Notes under the pieces: generated by a model
Told to the model about the DNA's origin: nothing
Seen by the model: only the letters and a program-made list of their open reading frames with translations
The model's database searches: none
Translations under genes and position numbers: made by a program
In this document: one piece after another, positions 8,687 to 17,635 of the stretch
Layout of the letters: every line of letters starts with the position of its first letter
Numbering within the stretch: the first letter of the stretch is position 1
Assembly: GCF_007109405.1 (NCBI RefSeq)
Contig: NZ_VJOY01000001.1
Location: 434,001-498,000, forward strand
Length of the DNA stretch: 64,000 bases
Source: Pseudomonas mangiferae
GTDB taxonomy: Bacteria; Pseudomonadota; Gammaproteobacteria; Pseudomonadales; Pseudomonadaceae
Direction of reading: 5' to 3'

Positions 8687-9634
8687 ATGACTGTTCGCCC
8701 GCCCGCCCCCCTGCCCTTCGGTCGGCAGATCGCGCTCTTCTGCGCATGCGCCCTGCTGGGGGCCTGCGCCTCCTTCCACGACAGCGACCAGGCGCCCGAG
8801 CAGAAGAACTACACGCCCTTCCCCTTCGCGCTACTGCAGGCGGAAGACCCGGCGGGTACCTATTGGTCGGTGGTCACCAAGATCACCTACGACATCGACG
8901 ACCGTGGCCAGCTGACCTTGGCCGACGAAGGCGAACCGCTGCTGAGCCTGGACGACGACCCCTCCCATGACCTCACCTGCCAGCGCTACGGCGGCGGCGA
9001 GAACCAGCGAACCTCGTGGTTCCCCTACACAGCGGTGTTCGTCAAGGGCGGTGAGCTGCACGGTATCGCCGACGCCCGCGGCGCGGCGCAGCCCCTGCGT
9101 CCCCTGAGCGCCGATGCGGACGGACGCATGACCTACACCGGCCCCCGGGCCCGCACGCCGGAATACAGCTTCATCCCCTGCGTAGGCGACCAGCCGGTGA
9201 CGCGGGGCGTACGCCTGGACGGGTACCTGCCGGAGGCGGCGCGCCTGACCCTGCAGAAAACCGGGCAGGGCAGCAACCAGCGGATCGAGTTGCCCTCCCT
9301 GGACCAACCCTTCCTTTACCTCGGCTATCGCCATGGACGGATGATCCCGCTCCCCATGCGCCCGGTGCTGCTGGGCATCGACCTGGATGCCCGCCGCCTG
9401 GTGCTGCAGTACCAGACCACCTTCAGCGCCAACCGGCGCCTGAGCCTGTTGCAATATCGCTTCGTCAGCGCCCAGGGCGAGCCGTCGGAAGGCGAGACCG
9501 CGGCCCGCTACCAGGAGCGCACCGACGCCCTGATGAAGGACCTGCGGCAGTGCCCGCCGCCGACCCTGCTACCCCGGGAAGCCTGCGGCGATCCGGACCG
9601 GCGCCCGGATTCGCGCATTTTCTCCAGCGAGTGA
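8687..9634 (+). CDS. putative lipoprotein of unknown function
   Basis: This 315-residue protein has a lipoprotein signal sequence ending in the lipobox LLGAC (Cys at about residue 26), so it is probably acylated and anchored in the outer or inner membrane. The mature part has a conserved-looking EDPAGTYWSVVTKITYDID segment and is rich in beta-type sequence. The ATG at 8687 follows GACGAGGACT, a usable ribosome binding site. It converges on the chemoreceptor at 9671 with a 36-bp gap. I do not recognise a functional family. Confidence 0.75.
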   Translation: MTVRPPAPLPFGRQIALFCACALLGACASFHDSDQAPEQKNYTPFPFALLQAEDPAGTYWSVVTKITYDIDDRGQLTLADEGEPLLSLDDDPSHDLTCQRYGGGENQRTSWFPYTAVFVKGGELHGIADARGAAQPLRPLSADADGRMTYTGPRARTPEYSFIPCVGDQPVTRGVRLDGYLPEAARLTLQKTGQGSNQRIELPSLDQPFLYLGYRHGRMIPLPMRPVLLGIDLDARRLVLQYQTTFSANRRLSLLQYRFVSAQGEPSEGETAARYQERTDALMKDLRQCPPPTLLPREACGDPDRRPDSRIFSSE

Positions 9635-9670
9635 CCGCCCGTTCTCGACGGATGGGGGCGGCCGGCGCCG

Positions 9671-11563
9671 TCAAATCCTGAAGCTGCCCACCAGCACGGT
9701 CAGCCGCGCCGCCTGCCGTTCCAGGTCGGCGCAGGCACGCAACGTGGCTTGAAGGTTCTCCACGCCTTCCTGGTTGAGGGTGTTGATCTCGGTGATGTCC
9801 ATGTTCAGGGTCTCGATCACCGAGGTCTGTTCCTCGGTGGCGGTGGCCACGGACTGGTTCATGCCGTCGATCTCACCGATGCGATGGGTTACGCTGCTCA
9901 GGCGCTCGCCGGCCTGGTTGGCGATCTCCACGCTTTCCTCGCTGTAGCGCTGGCTCTCGGTCATGGTGGTGACCGCTTCTCCGGCGCCCACCTGCAGCTC
10001 CTCGATCATCTTCTGGATTTCCTGGGCCGATTCCTGGGTCCGGTGGGCCAGGTTGCGCACCTCGTCCGCCACCACGGCGAAGCCGCGACCGGCTTCGCCC
10101 GCCCGGGCGGCCTCGATGGCGGCGTTGAGTGCCAGCAGGTTGGTCTGCTGGGAGATGCTCTTGATCACTTCCAGGATCTGCCCGATGTTCACCGTCTTGC
10201 TGTTGAGGGCCTCGATGTTGGCGCAGGAACCGCTGATCTTCGCCGACAGCTCGCTCATGGCGCGAATGGTGCGCTCTACCACCTGACTGCCATCCTCGGA
10301 CTGCACCCGGGCCTCGGAGGCCTGGTTGGACGCATCCGCGGCGTTGCGGGCAATTTCCTGGGCGGCGGCGCCCAGCTCGTTGATGGCGGCGGCCACGCTG
10401 TTGGTGCGCTGGGCCTGCTCGTCGGAGTTGCTCATGGATGAGTTGGAGGCGTTGAGCACCAGCTTGGCGACTTCGTTGACCTGGGCGGTGGTGGAGGACA
10501 CCTCACGGATCGAGGCGTGGATACGCCCGACGAAATGGTTGAAGGCCTTGGCCAGCTCGCCGAATTCGTCCTTGCCCTCGGCATCCAGGCGCTTGGTCAG
10601 GTCACCGTCGCCTTGGGCGATGTCTTCCATGGCCAGGCTCATCTGGTGCAACGGCCGCAGCAGCACGCGAATCAGCATGCCTAACAAGAGGATGGTGGCC
10701 ACCACCGCAATCAGCGTCGCCAGGATCGCCGAGGTGCGGAACTCGCTGAGCATGGCGTAGGCCTGCTGCTGGTCCAGCACCAGGCCCACGTACCAGTTGG
10801 CCGACGGTACGCCGCGCACCGGCATGAACGACACGAACTCCGGCCCCTTGGCGCCCTGTACTTCCTGCACGCCCTGGACGATCCGGGGCGTCTCGCCGGC
10901 CGGATAGAGCTGGGCCAGTGGCTTCAGCAACGCATCCTTGTCGGGATGCAGCAGCACCTTGCCATTGGCGTCCACCAGAAAGGCATGGCCGTGACCGGCG
11001 AAATCCAGGGAATTGATGATGGCGGTGATCGCCTCCAGGTCCATGTCGGCGCCGGCCACCCCCAGCATGCGGCCCGCGGCGCGGACCGGGGTGGCGATGG
11101 TGATCACCAGCTTGCCGGACGAGGCGGCGATGTACGGCTCGGTGACCACCGTGGCATGGGCGCCGCTGGCGGCCTGGTACCAGCCGCGGGTTCGCGGATC
11201 GTAGTCCGCCGCGCGGTTGCCCGCCGGTACCGAGACCATAGAGCCGTCCTGGCCGCCGAAGTAGCTGAGCTGGAAGCTGCCGCCGTAGACCGGCAGGGAA
11301 ATCGCCCGGGTCGGCACCTCGTTCTCGCCCTGGCGTTCCACCTGCTGGGCGATGGACTCCAGCAGGTGGATGCGTCCTTCCAGCCAGTTCTGGATGTTGC
11401 GCGAACTGAGGTCGCCGAGGGATTGCAGGGTCGACTGCACGTCGGCCCGCACCGATTGCCGCTGCCGGTAATCGTTGAACAGGACGAAACAGGCGAAGGC
11501 GACCGTGACCACCAGGGAGGCGGCCAGGAGGATCTTGTGGCTGAATTTCAAGGAGTTGTACAT
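9671..11563 (-). CDS. methyl-accepting chemotaxis protein, PctA/B/C-type dCache receptor
   Basis: This 630-residue transmembrane chemoreceptor has TM1 at about 10-30, a periplasmic dCache sensor at about 31-275, TM2 near 277-300, a HAMP and a long signalling domain with the invariant hairpin tip ([18 protein letters not shown]). Length and N-terminus ([12 protein letters not shown]) closely match the P. aeruginosa amino-acid receptors PctA/B/C. The amino-acid-binding positions Y121, R126, W128, Y129, Y144 and D173 are all present at identical numbering, but position 146, an Asp in the published motif, is Ala here. The ligand may therefore differ. ATG 11563 was chosen because translation upstream would add an unrelated leader. 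It is monocistronic. Confidence 0.92.
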   Translation of the reverse strand: MYNSLKFSHKILLAASLVVTVAFACFVLFNDYRQRQSVRADVQSTLQSLGDLSSRNIQNWLEGRIHLLESIAQQVERQGENEVPTRAISLPVYGGSFQLSYFGGQDGSMVSVPAGNRAADYDPRTRGWYQAASGAHATVVTEPYIAASSGKLVITIATPVRAAGRMLGVAGADMDLEAITAIINSLDFAGHGHAFLVDANGKVLLHPDKDALLKPLAQLYPAGETPRIVQGVQEVQGAKGPEFVSFMPVRGVPSANWYVGLVLDQQQAYAMLSEFRTSAILATLIAVVATILLLGMLIRVLLRPLHQMSLAMEDIAQGDGDLTKRLDAEGKDEFGELAKAFNHFVGRIHASIREVSSTTAQVNEVAKLVLNASNSSMSNSDEQAQRTNSVAAAINELGAAAQEIARNAADASNQASEARVQSEDGSQVVERTIRAMSELSAKISGSCANIEALNSKTVNIGQILEVIKSISQQTNLLALNAAIEAARAGEAGRGFAVVADEVRNLAHRTQESAQEIQKMIEELQVGAGEAVTTMTESQRYSEESVEIANQAGERLSSVTHRIGEIDGMNQSVATATEEQTSVIETLNMDITEINTLNQEGVENLQATLRACADLERQAARLTVLVGSFRI

Positions 11564-11949
11564 GGGACTGCAATACCCGGGGCACGAAGGGAAAGGAATC
11601 TGGGGATAGGAACGACCGCACTCGACGAGGCGCCTTTGGCGCACGGGAGCTGCTCGTTTACCGCTGGGTAAACCCGCTGCCTCGGCGCGCTCGCCTCACC
11701 TTGCCATCGCGCGATGACGTTTCCTGCTGGACCTGATGGCGCCGCCTGCGCCGCACGACGCCGCGTCGCCTGGCGGATGGCCAGGAAACGAACGAAGGGG
11801 CGAAAAATGGAGAGGCGAAACCGGGGCGCGCGGATGGTACGGAAGCCCCTTGCGGGGCGCCAGCCCCCGGCGGCTCTCCGGGGCGTCCAGTTGAACCTTG
11901 GCGACAACCGGTCAGTCAGGATGCTTTCGACACGATGACGGAGGCGTGC
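11564..11949. other. divergent intergenic region upstream of the chemoreceptor and the MFS gene
   Basis: No gene is supported in these 386 bp. It contains the inverted repeat GTTTACC-N4-GGTAAAC (11656-11673), and the rest should hold the two divergent promoters. Open frames crossing it lack a plausible start and have no family resemblance. Confidence 0.5.
11656..11673. promoter_or_regulatory. inverted repeat GTTTACC-N4-GGTAAAC, possible operator
   Basis: A perfect 7+7 bp palindrome with a 4-bp spacer lies 93 bp upstream of the chemoreceptor start, in a divergent promoter region. It has no T tract, so it is unlikely to be a terminator. No regulator can be named. Confidence 0.4.
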
Positions 11950-13116
11950 ATGCCGACAGCCACCCCTGCGGGCTTTCCCGCAACCGCCTCCGCGCCCATC
12001 GGCTTGGCGCAACGGGTCGCCACCCGCGTGGCCTTCTTCATCGCCGGCTTCGGCATGTCCGCCTGGGCGCCCCTGGTTCCCTATGCCAAGCAGCGCGCCG
12101 GGCTCGACGAAGCCAGCCTGGGGTTATTGCTGCTGTGCCTGGGGGTGGGCTCCCTCGTAACCATGCCGTTGACTGGGCTGCTGGCGCCGCGCCTGGGTTG
12201 CCGCCTGCTGATCGTCTGCGCCGCCCTGGTGATCGCCGTCACCCTGCCCTTGCTGGCCACCCTGGATGCACCCCTGGCTTTAGCCCTGGCCCTGTTTCTG
12301 TTCGGCGCCGGGGTGGGCACGGTGGACGTAGCGGTGAACATCCAGGCGGTGCTGGTGGAGAAGGCCGGCGACCGGGCGCTGATGTCGGGCTTCCATGGGC
12401 TGTTCAGCGTCGGCGGGATCGCCGGGGCCGGCGGCGTCAGCCTGCTGCTGTCCCAGGGAGCTACGCCGCTCTGGGCAGCGCTGGCGGTGAGCGCGCTGAT
12501 CCTGCTGGCCCTGGGCGGTGCCGGCCGTCATCTGCTGCCCTACGCCGAGGGCGACAGCCAGGGACGCGGCTTCGCCCTGCCCCACGGTATCGTCCTGTTC
12601 ATCGGCCTGCTGACTTTCATCAGCTTCCTCGCCGAGGGCGCGATCCTCGACTGGAGCGCGGTGCTGCTCACCGCCCGTGGCCAGTTGCCGGCTGCGGGCG
12701 CGGGCCTGGGCTACACCGCCTTCGCCCTTGCCATGACCTTGGGCCGGCTGACGGGCGATCGCCTGGTGAGGGCACTGGGAGGCAGGCGAATTCTATTGGG
12801 AGGGGGACTGCTTTCGGCGGCGGGCCTGGCCCTGGCGGTCATGGCCAGCGAGTGGCACCTGGCGCTGCTGGGCTTCGCCCTGGTGGGGCTGGGGGCGTCG
12901 AATATCGTGCCGGTGCTGTACTCGGCCATCGGCCGGCAGCAGTTGATGCCCTCCCACCAGGCGGTGGCAGCGGTGACCACCCTGGGCTACGCGGGCATCC
13001 TGGCCGGGCCGGCGTTGATCGGCCTGGTGGCCCAGGGCATCGGACTGCCCTTCGCCTTGCTAGGGGTGGCGGCCCTGCTGCTGGTCGTGGCGGCCAGCGC
13101 GCGGATCGGCGCCTGA
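11950..13116 (+). CDS. MFS transporter, YbjJ-like
   Basis: This 388-residue major facilitator protein has about twelve hydrophobic segments. The N-terminal FFIAGFGMSAWAPLVPYAK and the FGAGVGTVDVAVNIQAV plus FHGLFSVGG segments are typical of the YbjJ/FucP-like subgroup, whose substrates are mostly unknown. The ATG at 11950 was preferred to the in-frame ATG at 11935 because GGAGG (11940-11944) lies 5 nt before it. It ends 3 bp from the convergent yjfB-like gene, leaving no room for separate terminators. Direction of transport and substrate cannot be read from the sequence. Confidence 0.85.
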   Translation: MPTATPAGFPATASAPIGLAQRVATRVAFFIAGFGMSAWAPLVPYAKQRAGLDEASLGLLLLCLGVGSLVTMPLTGLLAPRLGCRLLIVCAALVIAVTLPLLATLDAPLALALALFLFGAGVGTVDVAVNIQAVLVEKAGDRALMSGFHGLFSVGGIAGAGGVSLLLSQGATPLWAALAVSALILLALGGAGRHLLPYAEGDSQGRGFALPHGIVLFIGLLTFISFLAEGAILDWSAVLLTARGQLPAAGAGLGYTAFALAMTLGRLTGDRLVRALGGRRILLGGGLLSAAGLALAVMASEWHLALLGFALVGLGASNIVPVLYSAIGRQQLMPSHQAVAAVTTLGYAGILAGPALIGLVAQGIGLPFALLGVAALLLVVAASARIGA

Positions 13117-13119
13117 GGC

Positions 13120-13377
13120 TCAGGCGCGCACGTCGATGGTGTTGCCCAGGTGCGGCGGGTTGCTGGCAGGCTGCGGGATCGCCTCGATCAGCGCCATGGC
13201 GCCCTGGGCCTGCATGTCGATGGCTTTCTTCAGGGTCAGGACCGAGACGTCCGACGACAGTTGCGCATCTTTCGCCGCGATGATGTCGCCGGCACTGGCA
13301 TTGCTGGCGTTGCCCACCGCCGCGCTGGCAGTGGCACTGGCCTGGGAAACGGCGCTGGCGATACGGGAAATGTCCAT
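13120..13377 (-). CDS. YjfB-family small protein (putative motility protein)
   Basis: This 85-residue protein has no signal peptide. It starts MDISRIASAVSQAS and contains the stretch VSVLTLKKAIDMQAQGAMALIEAIPQP, which matches the YjfB family: small proteins with a helical VxxLKKAxDxQ core, annotated as putative motility proteins without firm evidence. GGAGG lies 8 nt before the ATG. The alanine- and serine-rich N-terminal half is probably flexible. It converges on the MFS gene. Confidence 0.75.
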   Translation of the reverse strand: MDISRIASAVSQASATASAAVGNASNASAGDIIAAKDAQLSSDVSVLTLKKAIDMQAQGAMALIEAIPQPASNPPHLGNTIDVRA

Positions 13378-13621
13378 GGTGGATTCCTCCTCGGAAGGGC
13401 GGAGAGGCCTGCAAGGTTCGACCCATCGAACCCGCCTGGTGGTTTCGGCCCTATCGGCCAATACGGACGCTTCTTGACCGCTGTCCGATGAAAGGTCGTG
13501 ATGGAACGCGCGTTTTCTTCCTTGGGCGCCCGGGAACAGGCCTCGGGAGGGCCACGGGTTATGACAACTACCCGTCGATCAGGCTAGGCTAGGGCCCTTT
13601 GTCACCGTCAGGGAGTTGCAC

Positions 13622-14269
13622 ATGTCCAACGAAGCGGACACGGTCACGCCATTGCATGCCCACGAGGCGCGCATTCTTGGTTGCCTGATCGAGAAACAGG
13701 CCGCGACGCCGGAAGCCTACCCCCTGACCCTCAACGCCCTGGTCCTGGCCTGCAACCAGAAGACCAGCCGCGAGCCCCTGATGAACCTCACCCCCGGCCA
13801 GGTCGGTCAAGGCCTGCGTGCCCTCGAAGGCCACGGCCTCGCCCGCCTGGTGATGGGCAGCCGCGCCGACCGCTGGGAACACCGCGCCGACAAGACCCTG
13901 GAACTGGTGGCGCCCCAGGTGGTGCTGCTGGGCCTGCTGCTGTTGCGCGGGCCCCAGACTCTGGGCGAACTGCTGACCCGCAGCGCGCGCCTGCACGACT
14001 TCGAAGACCTCGACCAGGTCCAGCATCATCTGGAGCGCCTGCGCCAGCGCGGTCTCGTGGAGCAGGTGGGGCGCCAGTCCGGCCAGCGCGAGGATCGCTA
14101 CGTAACCACCCTGGCGGACCCGGCGGATACCCAGGCCCTGCTGGCGACCCGCCCGGAGCGCAGCGAACGCGCCGAGCGCGGCGCCCCGGCGGACAGCCGC
14201 CTGGACGAACTGGAAGCCCGCATCGCCGCCCTCGAGGCACGCCTGGCGGCCCTGGAGAACCCGGCCTGA
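13622..14269 (+). CDS. YceH-family (UPF0502/DUF480) winged-helix protein
   Basis: This 215-residue protein belongs to the DUF480 family, built from two winged-helix domains. The N-terminal [20 protein letters not shown] and [16 protein letters not shown](S)R segments are the family hallmark. The C-terminus ends in a short coiled coil (residues about 190-212, repeats of [16 protein letters not shown]). The ATG at 13622 was preferred to that at 13616 because GGGAG lies a good distance upstream. The function of the family is unsettled; DNA binding is likely from the fold. Confidence 0.9.
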   Translation: MSNEADTVTPLHAHEARILGCLIEKQAATPEAYPLTLNALVLACNQKTSREPLMNLTPGQVGQGLRALEGHGLARLVMGSRADRWEHRADKTLELVAPQVVLLGLLLLRGPQTLGELLTRSARLHDFEDLDQVQHHLERLRQRGLVEQVGRQSGQREDRYVTTLADPADTQALLATRPERSERAERGAPADSRLDELEARIAALEARLAALENPA

Positions 14270-14366
14270 TGCGGCGCGCCCCGGGCCTGCTGCAGCGCGT
14301 CCCCAACGCGACCCGACCCGCCTGGCACAAGGAACCGGCCAGGCCTTCCCGAACAGGAATCGTTCC

Positions 14367-17159
14367 GTGACACCGTCTTCACCTTCCTCGGCGAGCCACG
14401 CCGACGTGTTCATCGGCGACAGCGAGATGGCCGAGCTGATGCGCCGCCACGACTGGGCGGCCACTGCCCTGGGCCCGCCCGAGGCTTGGCCCGAGTCCCT
14501 GAAACTGGCACTGCGCATCCTGCTCACGTCGCGCTTCGACATGTGGATGGGCTGGGGACCGGACATCCATTTCTTCTACAACGATGCCTATCGCCCGACC
14601 CTCGGCATGAAGCACGCCACGGCCCTCGGCCGGCCGATGCGCGAGGTCTGGGCGGAAGTCTGGGACGCGGTGCGGGACCGGGTCCAGACCGTCTACGAGC
14701 AGGGCCTGTCCACCTGGGACCGCGACCTGCTGCTGATTCTGGAGCGCGCTGGCTACCCGGAGGAAACCTACCACACCTTCTCCTACAGCCCGCTGCTGGA
14801 CGACCAGGGCCAGGTGGCCGGGCTGTTCTGCGCCGTGGCCGAGGAAACCGAGCGCGTGGTCAGCGAACGGCGCCTGGCGTCCCTGCGGGAGCTGGCCGCC
14901 GCCCTCAACGGGGTGGACGACCGCGAGGACCTGTTCCGCGCAGTGGCCACCGCCCTGGGCGGAAACCCCCACGACCTGCCCTTCACCCTCACCTATGTCT
15001 TCGATCAGTCGGAGGTCGCGCACCTGGCGTGCACCAGCGGGATAGAGCGGGATCACCCCTACGCCCGGCAGATCGTCGGCCTGGAGGCGCGGGGAGAATG
15101 GCAGCTGGAACGCATCCTCGAAGGCGAAAGCCTGGAACTGGCCATTCCCCCGCAGGCCGTCGCCCTGCCCTGCGGCGCCTGGCAACGGCCGCCGCGCAAG
15201 GTGGCGCTGATCCCCATCGCCGGCCAGGGCGCTGGCCGGCCCCTGGGCTTCCTGGTGGTGGCGCTGAACCCGTTCCGCCCTCATGACACCGACTACCCGG
15301 GCTTCATCGGCTTGCTGGCCGGGCAGATCGCCTCGACCCTGGCCAGCGTCGACGCCTACCAGGCGGAGCGCTTGCGGGCCCAGACCCTCACCGAGATCGT
15401 GCGCATGCGCAAGCAGGCGGCGGAAGCACTGCGGCGGGCCAACGCCGGGCTGATCGCCGAGGTGGAGCAGCGCACCGCCGAGCGCGACCACCTGCACCGG
15501 CTGTTCCAGCAGGCGCCCAGCTTCATCTGCGTGCTGCGCGGCCCCGAGCATGTCTTCGAGCTGACCAACGACGCTTACCTGGACCTGGTCGGGCACCCTA
15601 TCCAAATCGGGCAGACGGTACGGGAAGCGCTGCCGGAGATCGCCGGCCAGGGTTTCTTCGAGCGCCTGGACGAGGTCTACCGCAGCGGCCAGGTCTACGT
15701 CGGCCGCAACGTCCCCATCGTGCTGACCCGCCAGCCCGGCGGCATGCCGGAAACCCGCTACCTGCACTTCATCTACCAGCCGATTCTCGACGCCGACGGC
15801 TCGGTGTCCGGCATCTTCGTCGAGGGCAACGACCTCACCGAGCAGATCAACGCGGAAGCGGCGCTGAAACGGCTCAACGAAACCCTGGAAGCCAAGGTGG
15901 CCGAACGCACCGACGCCCTGGCCCTGGCTCTACGCGACCTCAAGCGCGAGGCGGCTGAGCGCGAGGTGGTGCAGGAAGCCCTGCGCCAGGCGCAGAAGAT
16001 GGAAGCGGTCGGCCAGCTCACCGGCGGCATCGCTCACGACTTCAACAACCTGCTGACCGGCATCCTCGGCTCCCTGGACCTGATGCAGCGGCGCATCGAG
16101 ACTGGCCGCGGCCAGGACCTGGAGCGCTACATCGAGGTGGCCACCGGTGCCGCTAACCGTGCCGCGGCACTGACCAACCGCCTGCTGGCCTTCTCCCGCC
16201 GCCAGCCCCTGGCGCCCCGGCCGGTGGATGCCAACCAGTTGGTGGCGTCGATCCAGGACCTGCTGCTGCGCAGCATCGGCGAGACCATCGCCCTGGAATT
16301 CCACACCGCCCGCGACCTCTGGCAGACCCGCTGCGACTCCAACCAGCTGGAGAGCGCTCTGCTCAATCTGGCCATCAACGCCCGGGACGCCATGCCCGAC
16401 GGCGGCCGCCTGGTGATCGAGACGCGCAACGCCCCGCTGCGCGAGCCGCTGAACAGCGGCGGCCAGCAACTGCCGGCCGGCCACTACGTATGCATCAGCG
16501 TGGTCGACTCCGGCACCGGCATGCCCCGGGACGTGTTGGAGCGGGCCTTCGAACCGTTCTACACCACCAAGCCCATGGGCCAGGGCACGGGCCTGGGGCT
16601 GTCCATGGTCTATGGCTTCGCGCGCCAGTCCGAGGGTGGCGCCACCATCGACTCCAACCCTGGCAAGGGCACCCGGGTGAGCCTCTACCTGCCCCGTTAC
16701 CTGGGCCCCGCACCCACACCTACCCCGCCGAGCGGTAACGGCCTGCCCGACGAGCAGGCCAGCGGTGACGTGGTGCTGGTGGTGGAGGACGAGCCGGCGG
16801 TGCGCGAGCTGGTGGTGGAAGTGCTGCATGACCTGGGCTGCAGTACCCTGGAGGCGGTGGACGGGCCCAGCGGCCTGCGCATCGTCGAATCCTCGCAACC
16901 GCTGGACCTGTTGATCACCGACATCGGCTTGCCAGGCCTGGACGGCCGCCGGCTGGTGGAGCGGACCCGCGCCCTGCGCCCGGACCTGCGCATCCTGTTC
17001 ATGACCGGCTATGCGGAGAACGCCACCTCGGCCAGCGGTTTCCTGGAGGACGGCATGGACCTGCTGACCAAGCCGTTCGGCCTGGAGGACCTGGCCCAGA
17101 AGATCCGCGAGCTGCTGGGCTATGCCACGGCCGAAGCCCTGGAACCCAGCGAGCCCTGA
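14367..17159 (+). CDS. hybrid histidine kinase (PAS-GAF-PAS-HisKA-HATPase-REC)
   Basis: This 930-residue soluble-looking sensor kinase has no clear transmembrane helices. Order: PAS-like domain (about 20-170), GAF-like domain (about 175-335), coiled coil, second PAS (about 375-495), HisKA with phospho-His H557 in GGIAHDFNN, HATPase with its G boxes (GTGLGLSMVYGFA), and a C-terminal receiver with phospho-Asp D852 (TDIGLPGLDG). The start is GTG 14367 with AGGAAT upstream; no nearer ATG keeps the first domain. It lies upstream of a KaiC-like ATPase and a stand-alone receiver on the same strand, suggesting a signalling set, though a 476-bp gap separates them. The input signal is unknown. Confidence 0.88.
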   Translation: MTPSSPSSASHADVFIGDSEMAELMRRHDWAATALGPPEAWPESLKLALRILLTSRFDMWMGWGPDIHFFYNDAYRPTLGMKHATALGRPMREVWAEVWDAVRDRVQTVYEQGLSTWDRDLLLILERAGYPEETYHTFSYSPLLDDQGQVAGLFCAVAEETERVVSERRLASLRELAAALNGVDDREDLFRAVATALGGNPHDLPFTLTYVFDQSEVAHLACTSGIERDHPYARQIVGLEARGEWQLERILEGESLELAIPPQAVALPCGAWQRPPRKVALIPIAGQGAGRPLGFLVVALNPFRPHDTDYPGFIGLLAGQIASTLASVDAYQAERLRAQTLTEIVRMRKQAAEALRRANAGLIAEVEQRTAERDHLHRLFQQAPSFICVLRGPEHVFELTNDAYLDLVGHPIQIGQTVREALPEIAGQGFFERLDEVYRSGQVYVGRNVPIVLTRQPGGMPETRYLHFIYQPILDADGSVSGIFVEGNDLTEQINAEAALKRLNETLEAKVAERTDALALALRDLKREAAEREVVQEALRQAQKMEAVGQLTGGIAHDFNNLLTGILGSLDLMQRRIETGRGQDLERYIEVATGAANRAAALTNRLLAFSRRQPLAPRPVDANQLVASIQDLLLRSIGETIALEFHTARDLWQTRCDSNQLESALLNLAINARDAMPDGGRLVIETRNAPLREPLNSGGQQLPAGHYVCISVVDSGTGMPRDVLERAFEPFYTTKPMGQGTGLGLSMVYGFARQSEGGATIDSNPGKGTRVSLYLPRYLGPAPTPTPPSGNGLPDEQASGDVVLVVEDEPAVRELVVEVLHDLGCSTLEAVDGPSGLRIVESSQPLDLLITDIGLPGLDGRRLVERTRALRPDLRILFMTGYAENATSASGFLEDGMDLLTKPFGLEDLAQKIRELLGYATAEALEPSEP

Positions 17160-17635
17160 TCCAAGCGGTACGGGGGATCTGCTTCACCTGCTCCACCGGG
17201 CGACCCGATGGTTCGCCGCGCAACGGCTGTGGGCTACGGGCGTTTTTTGATCACTCGCACTCCGGGTCTGACACCGCACGGCGATTCGAACGCAGCCCCG
17301 CCTTGCTGCGGCCTGGTGTCACGGCCATTGCCAGCCATCTGTGGATAATACCGGGTAGCTGCGCTGGAGAGTTGGCGCGGTCTAAGCCCATTCAGCGCCA
17401 TGGGCGAATCACATCACGCCATAGCGGCAGAAAAAAGGTACGCCCGTACCTCATTCGTGGTGAAATCAGCGGCTCGAAAGAGGCCTGCCAGGGCAGCCAG
17501 ACACCTGCATCCAAGAGCGATGGAACTCAAACCGCGAAAAACAGTCCATCGCCCTCCGCTTGCAGTGGCAACTTCCTCTTTCGCCGGACGCTCAGGTGGG
17601 CTATTTTCGCTCATCCTTTTTTTCGGGGCAGGACC
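17160..17635. other. intergenic region upstream of the KaiC-like gene
   Basis: This stretch of 476 bp has noticeably lower GC than the flanking genes. The frame of the KaiC-like gene is open through most of it, but the translation has no family resemblance and reads like non-coding sequence. A run of six T at 17243-17248 may mark the end of the kinase transcript. The rest presumably holds the KaiC-like promoter. No tRNA or other RNA gene could be supported. Confidence 0.5.

Noticed and set aside
17270-17310. Sequence GATTCGAAC resembling a tRNA T-loop on the minus strand
   Set aside because: The flanking arms do not pair as a T stem, and no acceptor or anticodon arm can be folded around it.
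17303-17635. N-terminal extension of the KaiC-like protein
   Set aside because: The translation has no family resemblance and atypical composition. TTG 17636 fits the start of the conserved sequence.
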